DNA from: an uncultured bacterium
GTDB taxonomy: Bacteria; Pseudomonadota; Gammaproteobacteria; Burkholderiales; Burkholderiaceae_E
DNA length: 45,254 nt
NCBI GenBank assembly: GCA_903907905.1
Contig: CAIVPX010000101.1
Coordinates: 1-45,254 of the forward strand
Direction: 5' to 3'
Positions 8,046 to 17,004 of this stretch are shown in pieces (within the stretch, counting starts at the first letter, position 1; every line of letters begins with the position of its first letter). Below the pieces are notes generated by a model. The model was not told where the DNA came from and did not search any database. It saw nothing but the letters and a program-made list of their open reading frames with translations. The position numbers and the translations under genes are program-made.

Positions 8046-10139
8046 ATGAGCCAGATTGATTACACCACGCACGGTGAGATCGCCCTCATCATCATGAGGA
8101 ATCCACCGGTCAATGGACTTGGGCTCGAACTGCGCCGCAGCGTCTGCGACGGCGTCCAGCGTGCCATCGCCGACGGCGCGATCCGAGCGATCGTCATTAC
8201 CGGCGCGGGCAAGGCCTTTTCGGGCGGTGCCGACATTCGCGAGTTCAATACGCCCAAGGCCTTGGCTGAACCGAACCTGTTGTCGGTCATCCGGGTCATT
8301 GAGGGCTCGCCCAAGCCGGTGATCGCCGCAATTCACTCGGTCGCGATGGGGGGCGGTCTCGAATTAGCCATGGGCTGCCATTTCCGGGTGGCTAGCCCAG
8401 GCGCCCAGATTGCCCTGCCCGAGGTCAAGCTGGGGGTGTTACCCGGCGCGGGCGGCACGCAGCGTTTGCCGCGACTGATTGGTCTGGAGCCTGCGCTGAA
8501 CATGATCGTCAGCGGCACGACGGTCTTGTCTGAAAAGCTGGCGGGAACACGTCTCTTCGACGAGATGATTGAAGGCGATCTCATCGAGGGGGCCCTGGCG
8601 TTTGCGCGTCGAGCGCTTTTGGAAAACAGAGGGCTGCCGCGGGTTCGCGATCTCAAGGTATCCCACCCGGACGCGCAGGCCTTCCTGCAGTTTTCCCGCA
8701 ATACCGTGACCGCTGTCGCACGCAATTTCCCGGCACCCCTCAAGTGCGTAGAGGCGGTTGCCGCGTCGGTCGGCCAAGCCTTCGACGATGCGATGCGTGT
8801 CGAGCGCGCCTTGTTTGTCGAACTGGTGCAGACGCCCGAGTCCCGCGCGCTGCGCCATGCGTTTTTTGGGGAACGGGCCGCCAGCCGAGTTCCGGATGTG
8901 CTTGAGGACACCCCTTTGCGCACGATCGCCTCCGCAGCGGTGATTGGGGCCGGGACCATGGGCGGCGGTATCGCCATGAATTTCGCCAACGCAGGCATCC
9001 CCGTGACCATTCTTGAGGCCAAGCCTGAGGCGCTCGAGCGCGGCATGGCCACCATTCGGGCCAATTACGAAAGCACCGTGAAGAAAGGGCGACTCTCTGC
9101 GGAAGAGTTCGCCCGACGCATGGCGCTGATCACGCCCACCATGGATTACGCGCAAGTGGGTCAGGCCGACATCGTGGTCGAGGCGGTGTTCGAAGACATG
9201 GGTGTCAAGGAGCAGGTGTTCCGCACCCTCGACGCGGTGATGAAGCCCGGTGCGATTCTGGCCACCAACACCTCCACGCTGGACGTGAATCGCATCGCCG
9301 ACTTCACCGCGCGGCCCCAGGACGTGATCGGCACACACTTTTTCAGCCCGGCCAATGTCATGAAATTGCTGGAGATCGTGCGTGGCGCCAAGACGGGCAA
9401 GGACGTTCTCGCGACAACGCTCAAGCTTGCCAAGCGCTTGCGCAAGACCGGCGTGGTGTCGGGCGTGTGCGACGGATTCATCGGCAACCGAATGATCGAG
9501 CAGTACATCCGTCAGGCGGGGTTCATGCTGGAGGAGGGCGCGACGCCTCAGCAGGTCGATCGCGCCATCGAACGCTTCGGTTTTGCGATGGGGCCCTTCC
9601 GGATGAGTGATCTGGCAGGGAACGACGTGGGTTGGTACATCCGAAAGCGTCGCTACGCCGAGCACCCTGATCTGGTGTATCCCAAGATTGCCGACCGGAT
9701 CTGCGAGCTGGGTCGCTTCGGGCAGAAGTCGGGCGCGGGCTATTACCGTTACGAGAGCGGCAAGCGCGACGCGCTGCCCGATCCGGTGGTGGATCAACTG
9801 ATCGCGGATCACCGCGCGCAGATCGGCCTCAAGCCGCGCAAGCTGTCCGATGACGAAATCGTGCATCGCCTGGTGTTCGCGCTGGTCAACGAGGGGGCGC
9901 GCATCCTCGAGGAGGGCATCGCGCTTCGGGCCTCTGACATCGACATGATCTACCTGACCGGTTACGGGTTTCCGCTGCACCGGGGTGGGCCCATGCTGTA
10001 CGCCGATCAGTGCGGCCTGTACAACGTGGTGGCCCGGATGCAGGCGTTCGCCAGTAACCCGCATGGCGACCCTGCGTTTTGGTTACCGGCCCCGCGCCTG
10101 GCGCGCCTGGTCGAAGCGGGTCAATCATTCAACGCCTGA
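8046..10139 (+). CDS. Bifunctional enoyl-CoA hydratase / 3-hydroxyacyl-CoA dehydrogenase (FadJ/FadB-like)
   Basis: 697 residues. It hydrates 2-enoyl-CoA and oxidises the 3-hydroxyacyl-CoA with NAD+. N-terminal crotonase domain at about 1-190: oxyanion-hole region MGGGLE with catalytic E106 and LPEVKLGVLPGAGGTQRLP with E126. NAD-binding domain from about 295: GAGTMGGGIA at 301-310, then THFFSPANVMKLLEIV with the catalytic histidine, and GFIGNRM. The C-terminal dehydrogenase half ends with the TGYGFPLHRGGPM region. Domain order and length match FadB/FadJ and the peroxisomal bifunctional enzyme. Start ATG 8046 has GAGG 5 nt upstream; the frame is open further upstream but runs into the ligase gene. 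The thiolase gene follows, giving a complete set for the last three beta-oxidation steps. Confidence 0.93.
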   Translation: MSQIDYTTHGEIALIIMRNPPVNGLGLELRRSVCDGVQRAIADGAIRAIVITGAGKAFSGGADIREFNTPKALAEPNLLSVIRVIEGSPKPVIAAIHSVAMGGGLELAMGCHFRVASPGAQIALPEVKLGVLPGAGGTQRLPRLIGLEPALNMIVSGTTVLSEKLAGTRLFDEMIEGDLIEGALAFARRALLENRGLPRVRDLKVSHPDAQAFLQFSRNTVTAVARNFPAPLKCVEAVAASVGQAFDDAMRVERALFVELVQTPESRALRHAFFGERAASRVPDVLEDTPLRTIASAAVIGAGTMGGGIAMNFANAGIPVTILEAKPEALERGMATIRANYESTVKKGRLSAEEFARRMALITPTMDYAQVGQADIVVEAVFEDMGVKEQVFRTLDAVMKPGAILATNTSTLDVNRIADFTARPQDVIGTHFFSPANVMKLLEIVRGAKTGKDVLATTLKLAKRLRKTGVVSGVCDGFIGNRMIEQYIRQAGFMLEEGATPQQVDRAIERFGFAMGPFRMSDLAGNDVGWYIRKRRYAEHPDLVYPKIADRICELGRFGQKSGAGYYRYESGKRDALPDPVVDQLIADHRAQIGLKPRKLSDDEIVHRLVFALVNEGARILEEGIALRASDIDMIYLTGYGFPLHRGGPMLYADQCGLYNVVARMQAFASNPHGDPAFWLPAPRLARLVEAGQSFNA

Positions 10140-10165
10140 GGCGCTTTGCCGCCGATCGGCTCAAC

Positions 10166-10174
10166 AAGGGGGAG
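10166..10174 (+). promoter_or_regulatory. Shine-Dalgarno AAGGGGGAG deciding the thiolase start
   Basis: It ends 7 nt before ATG 10182 but only 1 nt before ATG 10176, so 10182 ([12 protein letters not shown], the usual family start) is preferred. Confidence 0.6.
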
Positions 10175-10181
10175 CATGCAA

Positions 10182-11363
10182 ATGCGTGAAGCAGTCATCG
10201 TTTCAACGGCTCGTACCGGCCTCGCGAAGAGCTGGCGCGGGGCACTCAACATGACCCATGGCGCCACCATGGGGGGCCACGTGGTGCGGGCTGCGATCGA
10301 GCGTGCCGGTATCGATGCTGCAGAGGTCGAAGATGTGCTCATGGGGTGTGCCAACCCGGAAGGGGCCACCGGCGCCAACATCGCACGCCAGATCGCCTTG
10401 GCGGCAGGCTGTCCGGTCACGGTGTCCGGCTTGACCGTCAACCGTTTCTGCTCATCCGGCCTGCAGACGATCGCTCTGGCCGCGCAGCGGATTATTGCGG
10501 GTGAAGGAGACGTCTTCGTCGCGGGCGGTCTCGAGTCGATCTCCTGCGTTCAGAACGAAATGAATCGTCACATGCTGGTGGACGGCAATCTCGAAAAGGT
10601 CAAACCCGAAATCTACTGGCCCATGCTGCAGACCGCCGAGCAGGTCGCCAAGCGCTACGCCATCGGCCGCGAGCGCATGGACGAGTACGGCGTACAGAGC
10701 CAGCAGCGCGCTTGCGCGGCGGCCGCGGCCGGGCGTTTCGCGGATGAGATCGTTCCCATCACCGTTCGCATGGCGGTGGCCGACAAGGCGACCGGCCAGC
10801 TCAGCACGCGCGAGGTGACCCTGTCCGACGATGAGGGTCGTCGCACCGACACCACCTACGAGGGCGTGTCGCAGATCCGGTCGGCCGTTCCCGGTGGGGT
10901 GATCGCGGCCGGCAACGCCAGCCAGTTTTCGGATGGGGCCGGCGCCTGCGTCGTGATGGACGCCGCTCTGGCTGAACAGCGGGGCATCAAGCCCCTGGGC
11001 TATTTTCGCGGATTCTCGGTGGCGGGTTGTGAGCCCGACGAGATGGGGATTGGCCCGGTCTTCGCGGTGCCGAAGCTCCTCGCCAAAGCGGGGCTCAAGG
11101 TCGAAGACATCGATCTTTGGGAACTGAACGAGGCGTTTGCCGTGCAGGTACTCTATTGCCGTGACCGACTCGGCATCCCTGCTGAGCGCCTCAATGTCAA
11201 TGGCGGCGCGATCGCGGTCGGTCACCCCTACGGCTTGAGCGGGCAGCGCCTGACCGGGCACGCGCTCATCGAGGGGCGTCGACGCAAGGCTCGCTGGGCC
11301 GTGGTCACGATGTGCGTCGGCGGCGGCATGGGCGCCGCCGGTCTGTTCGAAGTGATCCACTGA
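10182..11363 (+). CDS. Acetyl-CoA C-acyltransferase (3-ketoacyl-CoA thiolase)
   Basis: 393 residues. It cleaves 3-ketoacyl-CoA with CoA to acetyl-CoA and a shortened acyl-CoA. Seen: nucleophile C90 in [10 protein letters not shown], the NEAFA motif, [15 protein letters not shown] with the catalytic histidine, and the second cysteine in MCVGGGMG. The first residues [17 protein letters not shown] are the standard thiolase opening. It lies 42 nt downstream of the bifunctional hydratase/dehydrogenase, the usual fadBA-type pairing. A biosynthetic acetoacetyl-CoA thiolase is less likely given the neighbours. Confidence 0.92.
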   Translation: MREAVIVSTARTGLAKSWRGALNMTHGATMGGHVVRAAIERAGIDAAEVEDVLMGCANPEGATGANIARQIALAAGCPVTVSGLTVNRFCSSGLQTIALAAQRIIAGEGDVFVAGGLESISCVQNEMNRHMLVDGNLEKVKPEIYWPMLQTAEQVAKRYAIGRERMDEYGVQSQQRACAAAAAGRFADEIVPITVRMAVADKATGQLSTREVTLSDDEGRRTDTTYEGVSQIRSAVPGGVIAAGNASQFSDGAGACVVMDAALAEQRGIKPLGYFRGFSVAGCEPDEMGIGPVFAVPKLLAKAGLKVEDIDLWELNEAFAVQVLYCRDRLGIPAERLNVNGGAIAVGHPYGLSGQRLTGHALIEGRRRKARWAVVTMCVGGGMGAAGLFEVIH

Positions 11364-11423
11364 TCCGGGTGAACCGGGCCTCCCTTCGGAGCGCCCGATT
11401 GCCCAGGTTGCGGGGGTTCCGCG

Positions 11424-12200
11424 ATGTCGCTCAGAGCCTTATTGAGTCTGGAAGGACGCAAGGCCATCGTCACGGGTGGATCGCGGGGCCTCGGCCTTCA
11501 AATTGCTGAGGCGCTCGGCGAAATGGGGGCAGAGGTGCTCATTGCGGCTCGAAAGCAGAGCGAACTCGATGAAGCGGTCGCACATCTGGGCGCTCATGGC
11601 GTCCGTGCCTCGGCCGTGGCCTGCGACATGAGTCAGGCCGAGTCGGTTCGACAGCTGGCTGATTCTGCTCTGGCGAGGCTTGGGCATTGCGACATCCTAG
11701 TCAACAATGCCGGCGCCGCGTGGGCGGCCCCCGCCGAGGATCACCCGCTTGAAGCGTGGCAGAAGCTCGTCAACGTCAATCTCACCGGCGTGTTCGTCCT
11801 CACTCAGGAAATCGGCCGCCGCTCGATGATCCCGCGTCGGTATGGCCGCATTCTCAACATCGCATCCATCGCCGGGCTGCGCGGCAATCCACTCAATTCC
11901 AACGAGGGCATCGCCTACAACACCACCAAGGGCGGACTGGTCAATTTCACCCGGGCCCTGGCGGGCGAGTGGGGCGAGTTCGGCATCACCGTCAACGCGC
12001 TCGCACCCGGTTTTTTTCCCTCGAGGCTCACCCGCGCGGCACTGGCCGAGTTCGGCGACGCGGTGCGCGCCTCGACCCCGCTCAAGCGGCTCGGCGACGA
12101 TCAGGACCTCAAGGGGGCCGCGGCGCTGTTCTGCTCTGAAGCAGGGCGCCACATCACAGGACAGATTCTCGCCATCGACGGCGGACTGACAGCGATCTGA
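11424..12200 (+). CDS. Short-chain dehydrogenase/reductase (gluconate-5-dehydrogenase-like)
   Basis: 258 residues. Classical SDR: cofactor loop TGGSRGLG at 17-24, NNAG at 94-97, catalytic S148 in IASIAG, and Y165/K169 in AYNTTKGG. The ending GQILAIDGGLTAI is typical of the FabG-like branch. It is an NAD(P)-dependent alcohol or ketone oxidoreductase; the opening SLEGRKAIVTGGSRGLGLQ resembles gluconate 5-dehydrogenases, but in this acyl-CoA cluster a 3-hydroxyacyl or alcohol substrate is as likely. It ends 1 nt before the thioesterase gene. Confidence 0.88.
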   Translation: MSLRALLSLEGRKAIVTGGSRGLGLQIAEALGEMGAEVLIAARKQSELDEAVAHLGAHGVRASAVACDMSQAESVRQLADSALARLGHCDILVNNAGAAWAAPAEDHPLEAWQKLVNVNLTGVFVLTQEIGRRSMIPRRYGRILNIASIAGLRGNPLNSNEGIAYNTTKGGLVNFTRALAGEWGEFGITVNALAPGFFPSRLTRAALAEFGDAVRASTPLKRLGDDQDLKGAAALFCSEAGRHITGQILAIDGGLTAI

Positions 12201-12201
12201 C

Positions 12202-12621
12202 ATGAGCACTTCCAGCAAGCGCCCTTCGGGCTTTGATGTCGCGATTCCCTTCGTCGAAGGAGCTGGAATCGAGCTTCTCGAGTTCAGCCGCGAGCGGGTG
12301 CTTGCGCGGCTAGATGTTCAAGATCGCCACAGCAACTCTTCGGGCTTCGCCCATGGCGGGGCGGTGATGACGCTGCTCGATGTGTCGATGGCGATGGCGG
12401 GCCGACTCGCGTCGGACGCACCCGACCAGACCGCTGTCGCCACCATCGAGATGAAAACAGCCTTCATGCAGGGCGCCAAGGGGCGTCTGCTGTGCAGCGG
12501 GTACTGCGTTCACCGCACCCGAAGTCTGGCTTTCTGTGAGGCCGAGGTCCGCGACGCTGACGGTGCGCTCGTTGCCAAGGGCTCGGGCACCTTCAAATTC
12601 ATGCAGCGCAAGGGAGGATGA
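12202..12621 (+). CDS. PaaI-type hotdog-fold acyl-CoA thioesterase
   Basis: 139 residues. Seen: the PaaI-family core HSNSSGFAHGGAVMTLLDVSMAMAG at about 44-68, with HGG and the catalytic aspartate in LLD, then TIEMKTAFMQGAKG and the C-terminal strands SLAFCEAEVRDADGALVAKGSGTF. It probably hydrolyses acyl- or aryl-CoA esters, freeing CoA during catabolism. It sits in a tight run: 1 nt after the SDR stop, and 2 nt before the start of the next gene. Confidence 0.85.
   Translation: MSTSSKRPSGFDVAIPFVEGAGIELLEFSRERVLARLDVQDRHSNSSGFAHGGAVMTLLDVSMAMAGRLASDAPDQTAVATIEMKTAFMQGAKGRLLCSGYCVHRTRSLAFCEAEVRDADGALVAKGSGTFKFMQRKGG
12611..12617 (+). promoter_or_regulatory. Shine-Dalgarno AGGGAGG deciding the reductase start
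   Basis: It lies 6 nt before ATG 12624. The alternative ATG at 12618 abuts the site directly, so 12624 is preferred. Confidence 0.6.
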
Positions 12622-12623
12622 CC

Positions 12624-13622
12624 ATGAGCGTCATCAATCGGCAGTGGGTGTTGGCCGCAAGGCCGCGTGGCGAGCCAACGGCAGACTGCTTTCGCCTCGT
12701 CGAGTCGGGTGTGCCCGAACTGAAAGACGGCGAGGTGCTCATTCGCAACCACTACCTGTCGCTGGACCCTTACATGCGCGGCCGCATGGACGATGCGAAG
12801 TCGTATGCGCCGCCGCAAGCCTTGGGTGAAGTCATGCAGGGCTCCACGGTGGGCGAGATCATGCAGAGTCGCCATCCGGTCTTCAAGGTGGGCGACGCCG
12901 TACATGCGCGCGCGGGTTGGCAGCTTTTCGGAAAGTCTGACGGCCGCGATCTGCGCAAGATTGATCCGGCGCGAGTCCCCATGTCGGCCTGGCTGGGTGC
13001 GGTGGGCATGCCCGGCGTCACGGCCTGGTACGGCGTCAACCGGATTCTCGAGCCCAAGGCCGGGCAAACGCTGGTGGTCGATGCAGCGAGCGGCGCAGTG
13101 GGCGCCACCGTTGGCCAACTGGCTCGCATGATGGGCTGCCGGGTAGTAGGCATCGCCGGCGGTGCAGCCAAGTGTCGGGTGGTCATCGACGAATTCGGCT
13201 TTGACGATTGCGTCGATTACAAGGCGGGCAATCTGGTGGCCGATCTGGGGCGTGCATGCCCTTCGGGCATCGATGCGCTCTTCGAAAACGTCGGCGGCGC
13301 GGTGTTCGATGCCGCGCTCGCGCGCATGAACACCTTTGGGCGAGTCGCCGTGTGTGGCCTCATTTCCGGTTACAACGGCGAGGCCATCGCGTTGGCCAAT
13401 GTTCGTTCCATCCTTGTCAATCGCTTGCGTATCCAGGGCTTCATCATTTCCGACCATGCCGATATCTGGCCTCAGGCGCTTGGCGAGCTGGCCGATCTGG
13501 CTGCCGCCGGCAAGCTGCGCTGGCGTGAATCGATCGCTGAGGGCATCGAGTCGGCCCCGCAGGCGTTCATCGGCTTGCTCAAGGGCCGAAACCTGGGCAA
13601 GCAGCTTGTGCGGCTGATCTGA
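12624..13622 (+). CDS. NADP-dependent 2-alkenal/prostaglandin-type reductase, zinc-free MDR (CurA family)
   Basis: 332 residues. Medium-chain dehydrogenase/reductase without zinc ligands. Seen: family opening NRQWVLAARPRGEP, LSLDPYMRGRM at about 46-55, the nucleotide loop AASGAVGATVGQLA at 154-167, and FENVGG followed by RVAVCGLISGYN. This places it with CurA/YncB and the leukotriene B4 12-hydroxydehydrogenase/alkenal reductase group, which reduce the C=C bond of enones, enals or acyl conjugates with NADPH. In this cluster it may act on an unsaturated ketone or enoyl intermediate; that is inference. Confidence 0.88.
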   Translation: MSVINRQWVLAARPRGEPTADCFRLVESGVPELKDGEVLIRNHYLSLDPYMRGRMDDAKSYAPPQALGEVMQGSTVGEIMQSRHPVFKVGDAVHARAGWQLFGKSDGRDLRKIDPARVPMSAWLGAVGMPGVTAWYGVNRILEPKAGQTLVVDAASGAVGATVGQLARMMGCRVVGIAGGAAKCRVVIDEFGFDDCVDYKAGNLVADLGRACPSGIDALFENVGGAVFDAALARMNTFGRVAVCGLISGYNGEAIALANVRSILVNRLRIQGFIISDHADIWPQALGELADLAAAGKLRWRESIAEGIESAPQAFIGLLKGRNLGKQLVRLI

Positions 13623-13632
13623 CAGCGCGCCC

Positions 13633-14505
13633 ATGATCGAGTTCGCGGGCAAGGTTGCCGTCATCACGGGCGCGGCGAGTGGTTTTGGCCTGGCCTTCGC
13701 ACGGCTGGGCGCGTCACTCGGCATGCGGCTGGTCCTCGCAGACATCGCACAGAGCCCGCTTGAGGCCGCGGCCCGCTCGCTGGCCCAATCCGGCGTTGAG
13801 CTGATCGCTGAACAGGTCGATGTCAGTCGCGCCGAAGAGGTTCAGCGCCTGGCCGATCTCGCCTTCGCACGTTTCGGTCAGGTGAATCTGCTCTTCAACA
13901 ATGCCGGGGTGGCGCCCGTCGGCCTGGTCTGGGAGCATTCGCCGGCCGACTGGAACTGGGTACTGGGCGTCAACGTGCTGGGGGTGGTCAACGGCATTCG
14001 CAGTTTCGTGCCACGCATGATCGAGCAGGGCGATGACAGCCATGTGGTCAATACCGCATCGGTTGCGGGTCTCATCTCGCCTCAGACCATGGGCGCCTAC
14101 AACGTCAGCAAGCATGCCGTCGTAGCGCTCAGCGAAACGCTGTTTCATGACCTCCGAACGGTCGGTGCCAGGCTCGGGGTCACCGTCCTCTGCCCCGCCT
14201 TCGTTCCCACGGGCATTCACCAGTCCGAGCGGAGCCGACCGCAGGCCCTGCGCAATGAGCGCGAGCCCACGGCCTCGATGCGCACTGCGCGAGCCGCCAT
14301 GAGCAAGGCAGTCGAGTCGGGCCGGTTATCGGCCGACGAAGTGGCCCGACTGAGCTTCGAGGCGATACGTGAGCGCAGGTTCTATTTGTTGACGCACCCG
14401 GGCATTCTCGGGGCCGTGAAAACCCGGTTTGATGACATCCTTGACCAGCGCCTGCCCACCGATCCGTTTGCGCACAAGCCTCGGGCGGCGCCTTTCAAGG
14501 CCTGA
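13633..14505 (+). CDS. Short-chain dehydrogenase/reductase, extended C-terminus
   Basis: 290 residues. Seen: cofactor loop TGAASGFG at 12-19, ADI at the end of strand 2, NNAG at 89-92, catalytic S143 and Y156/K160 in AYNVSKHAV. After the core there is an extra helical segment of about 60 residues (ARAAMSKAVESGRLSADEVARL) and a short Pro-rich tail, typical of a family of proteobacterial SDRs found next to acyl-CoA genes. The substrate is unknown. It starts 10 nt after the reductase stop and is probably co-transcribed. Confidence 0.87.
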   Translation: MIEFAGKVAVITGAASGFGLAFARLGASLGMRLVLADIAQSPLEAAARSLAQSGVELIAEQVDVSRAEEVQRLADLAFARFGQVNLLFNNAGVAPVGLVWEHSPADWNWVLGVNVLGVVNGIRSFVPRMIEQGDDSHVVNTASVAGLISPQTMGAYNVSKHAVVALSETLFHDLRTVGARLGVTVLCPAFVPTGIHQSERSRPQALRNEREPTASMRTARAAMSKAVESGRLSADEVARLSFEAIRERRFYLLTHPGILGAVKTRFDDILDQRLPTDPFAHKPRAAPFKA

Positions 14506-14547
14506 GGCTGTTCCTTCCGCCTTGCGTCTTCTCGATCGTCACCTGCC

Positions 14548-15456
14548 ATGATTCGAACCGGGCACTTTTTCGAGATCGGCCATGGGCTCAGGCTTCATTG
14601 CGCCCTGTCGGGTGACGCCTCGCGTCCGCTCATGCTGATGCTGCACGGATTTCCGGAGTTCTGGTTCGCCTGGCGCGAACTCATACCGCATTTTTCAGAC
14701 CAGTTTTTCGTTGCGGCTCCCGACCTCCGCGGCTACAACCTGTCCAGCGCGCCCCCTGAGCTTGAGGCCTATCGAATCGAACGGCTCGTGGCCGATATCG
14801 ACGCCCTACTGGCGGGCATGGGGCGCGAGCGCTGCGTGCTGGTCGCTCATGACTGGGGCGGCGCGCTGGCCTGGTCCTATGCCATCGCCCGACCGCAGCG
14901 CGTCAGCCGGCTGATCATTCTGAATGCGCCACACCCCTTCCTCTTTGCGCAGGCACTGGCCGCCGATCCCGAACAGCAGCAGGCGAGCGGCTACATGAAC
15001 TGGCTCAGACGTGCGGGCTCTGAGGATATCCTCGCGCAGGACGAATTTCGCCGTCTCGACGGCGTGTTTGCCGGCGCGGCGGGCTCTTGGTTCAAGGCTG
15101 AGGTCCGGGCAGCCTACCACCAGGCCTGGGCGCAGCCGGAAAGACTTCGGGGCGCGGTCAACTGGTACCGGGCGACTCCGCTGCATCCGCCCGAGGCCGG
15201 CCAACCCGGGGCTGCACGCTTGCGTCTCGATGAGGCGCAGTTTCGGGTTGAGGTGCCAACGCTGGTCATTTGGGGTGAGCAGGACACTGCTTTGCTCCCG
15301 CGGCTGCTGGATGGTCTCGACCGATTCGTCTCGCGTCTCCAAATCGTTCGGATTGCCGGTGCGAGCCATTGGCTGATCCACGAGCAGCCTGACTCCATTG
15401 CCGAATTCATCCGGCAGTTTTTGAACGACACCAGCCAGACCGGAGACCTGCCTTGA
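14548..15456 (+). CDS. Alpha/beta hydrolase, epoxide hydrolase-like
   Basis: 302 residues. Seen: oxyanion motif HGFPE at 33-37, APDLRGY at about 57-63, nucleophile aspartate D102 in HDWGG, acid D246 in WGEQDTALL and base H274 in GASHW. An aspartate nucleophile in HDWGG separates it from serine esterases and points to epoxide hydrolases or haloalkane/haloacetate dehalogenases. The cap region contains tyrosines (Y149, Y190, Y208) that could serve as epoxide-activating residues. The true substrate is not determined. The TTG start of the next gene overlaps its stop. Confidence 0.85.
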   Translation: MIRTGHFFEIGHGLRLHCALSGDASRPLMLMLHGFPEFWFAWRELIPHFSDQFFVAAPDLRGYNLSSAPPELEAYRIERLVADIDALLAGMGRERCVLVAHDWGGALAWSYAIARPQRVSRLIILNAPHPFLFAQALAADPEQQQASGYMNWLRRAGSEDILAQDEFRRLDGVFAGAAGSWFKAEVRAAYHQAWAQPERLRGAVNWYRATPLHPPEAGQPGAARLRLDEAQFRVEVPTLVIWGEQDTALLPRLLDGLDRFVSRLQIVRIAGASHWLIHEQPDSIAEFIRQFLNDTSQTGDLP

Positions 15457-15899
15457 CGACCGAGATCGAGATTCTGCTGGGCAACTGGCAGTCCTTGGCA
15501 GGGCTTGCCCAGCCGATTCGGCAGAAGGTGTTCGTTCAGGAGCAGGGCATCCCGGCTGATCTGGAATATGACGAACTTGATACCTTTTCGCTGCATGCTG
15601 TGGCCCGCATCAAAGGCGAGCCGGTCGGAACGGGCCGGTTGCTGCCGAATGCGTACATCGGTCGCATGGCGGTGCTGGCGCCGCACCGGCGTTCGGGCGT
15701 GGGTGCAAGGCTCTTGGGCGAATTGGTTCGGGCGGCAATCCAGCGAGGCGACCCGCAGGTCGAGCTGAGCGCTCAAGCCTATGTCCGCCGGTTCTATGAG
15801 GCGCATGGCTTTGCCGCGGAAGGTGAGACGTATTACGAGGCCGGCATCCTGCATGTGCACATGACGCGCGCGCTTCCAAACAGCGTGCTCAGGGTGTGA
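15453..15899 (+). CDS. GNAT family N-acetyltransferase (ElaA/YjcF-like)
   Basis: 148 residues from TTG 15453, which overlaps the hydrolase stop (TTGA). GGAG at 15442-15445 lies 7 nt upstream and supports this unusual start. Seen: IRQKVFVQEQGIP at 22-34, typical of the ElaA/YjcF branch, the acetyl-CoA loop RRSGVGA at 79-85, and the C-terminal VRRFYEAHGF. The substrate is unknown. The last 11 nt overlap the convergent NRDE gene. It ends the plus-strand catabolic run. Confidence 0.84.
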   Translation: MTTEIEILLGNWQSLAGLAQPIRQKVFVQEQGIPADLEYDELDTFSLHAVARIKGEPVGTGRLLPNAYIGRMAVLAPHRRSGVGARLLGELVRAAIQRGDPQVELSAQAYVRRFYEAHGFAAEGETYYEAGILHVHMTRALPNSVLRV

Positions 15900-16674
15900 A
15901 CTCGAATGAGCGCTCGCCGGTGACGACTGCGGCCGATGATTCCCAGCGCCATGTTCGCTCCATGAAGCGAATCGCGCCGTCATGGCCCACGCTCACGACG
16001 GTCGAGGCCCGGGTTCCGTAGCGCGAATCGGCGATGAACGGAGTGCGCAGCAGGGGCGATGAGTCGCCGGGATAGCTGCCATCCGGGAACTCCTCGGGCG
16101 CCACCGCTCGATGATCGGCGAGCGCATCCAGTAGCACCGGAAAGGGGTCGTCGCGCGAGTCCAGCACCTGGGTGAGCGTGCCGCGCAGTCGCTCCACCTT
16201 GGGCCACGGCGTGCCCAGCAGATGGTTGGACAGCCCGTGCACGCCCTCGCCGACGGTCTGCAGACGGCGCTCGTGTCGATTCGAAAGATAATTGCAACGA
16301 AGCGTGCCCGACCACCAATCGAAGAGCAGCAGATTGAAGCCCGCGTAGCGATCGAGCTCGGGCAGCAGGGCGGCGGAGAAGTCCTCCAGGTGGTCGGTCG
16401 AACTCAGGAATCGATGACTCAACTCGCCGCGCGATCGCTCGCCCGAGGGTGCCGGGCGGCCCTCCCTGAAGTTGGTCAGGGCAGCCAGACGACCGTCCCG
16501 ATGGAGGCCGAGCCAGGTACCCCCCGCGCTCAAATCCCGCCCCCCATAAAGGCCGGCCTGATCGGGCCAGGCATGCGCTGCGAGCGCGGGGCGATCATGG
16601 AACTCGTCGCGATTGGCGGCCAGCAGCAGGGCATGGCGCGAACTCGCGTGCAAGGCGAAGGCAATCAGACACAT
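15889..16674 (-). CDS. NRDE family protein (TANGO2-like)
   Basis: 261 residues. Seen: MCLIAFA at the start with Cys2, the eponymous NRDE motif at 21-24, GGRDLSAGGTWLGL at about 44-57, and HGLSNHLLGTPWPKV near 145-160. These are diagnostic of the NRDE/TANGO2 family, found from bacteria to human mitochondria. Some members have been linked to haem handling and lipid or CoA metabolism; the biochemical role of bacterial members is open. It lies 18 nt downstream of the DUF4936 gene and may be co-transcribed with ygfZ. Confidence 0.88.
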   Translation of the reverse strand: MCLIAFALHASSRHALLLAANRDEFHDRPALAAHAWPDQAGLYGGRDLSAGGTWLGLHRDGRLAALTNFREGRPAPSGERSRGELSHRFLSSTDHLEDFSAALLPELDRYAGFNLLLFDWWSGTLRCNYLSNRHERRLQTVGEGVHGLSNHLLGTPWPKVERLRGTLTQVLDSRDDPFPVLLDALADHRAVAPEEFPDGSYPGDSSPLLRTPFIADSRYGTRASTVVSVGHDGAIRFMERTWRWESSAAVVTGERSFEFTP

Positions 16675-16692
16675 GGCATCAAATGCCCCGGC

Positions 16693-17004
16693 TCAGGCGG
16701 CAACCTGGACGAAGGTTTCGACATGCCGGCCCGTCGTTGCGAGCGCCGTCAATCCGCAGCCTTCGGCGCTCTGCTCGACGAGAGCGCCCAATTCGACCGG
16801 GTCTTCCTCGGGCTGCAGCGCGTGAATTTCCATCCAGGTCACGTGACCGGGCGCGTCCTCCTGCCGTCGGGCCAAGCGCAGGGCCCCGCGCGGGCGGGTC
16901 AGTTGCGCCTGGTGCAGCGAAAACGCTTGCAGAACCTCGTCGGTTCGAGCCGGATCAGCCCGGAAGTAGATGTAGATCGTCGTGGCCGAGCGCCCGATCG
17001 TCAT
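16693..17004 (-). CDS. DUF4936 family protein
   Basis: 103 residues from ATG 17004, overlapping the ygfZ stop by 4 nt (ATGA). Seen: an opening strand TTIYIYFRADPA, then RPRGALRLARRQED and HVTWMEIHALQP, consistent with a ferredoxin-like alpha+beta fold. The family is typical of Betaproteobacteria and regularly follows ygfZ; function unknown. The frame extends upstream to 17091, but that would overlap ygfZ by 91 nt. Coupling to ygfZ suggests a role related to Fe-S or folate chemistry, which is inference only. Confidence 0.78.
   Translation of the reverse strand: MTIGRSATTIYIYFRADPARTDEVLQAFSLHQAQLTRPRGALRLARRQEDAPGHVTWMEIHALQPEEDPVELGALVEQSAEGCGLTALATTGRHVETFVQVAA

Noticed and set aside
11200-11250. 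Thiolase active-site motif with Tyr (GHPYG) in place of Leu
   Set aside because: This variant is, as far as I recall, common in bacterial acyl-CoA thiolases, so it is not a sign of altered chemistry.
14547-14566. tRNA T-arm-like GGTTCGAATC on the minus strand
   Set aside because: The flanking bases do not form a 5-bp T stem (CCCGG against CATGG), and there is no acceptor stem or anticodon arm. It encodes the start of the alpha/beta hydrolase on the plus strand.
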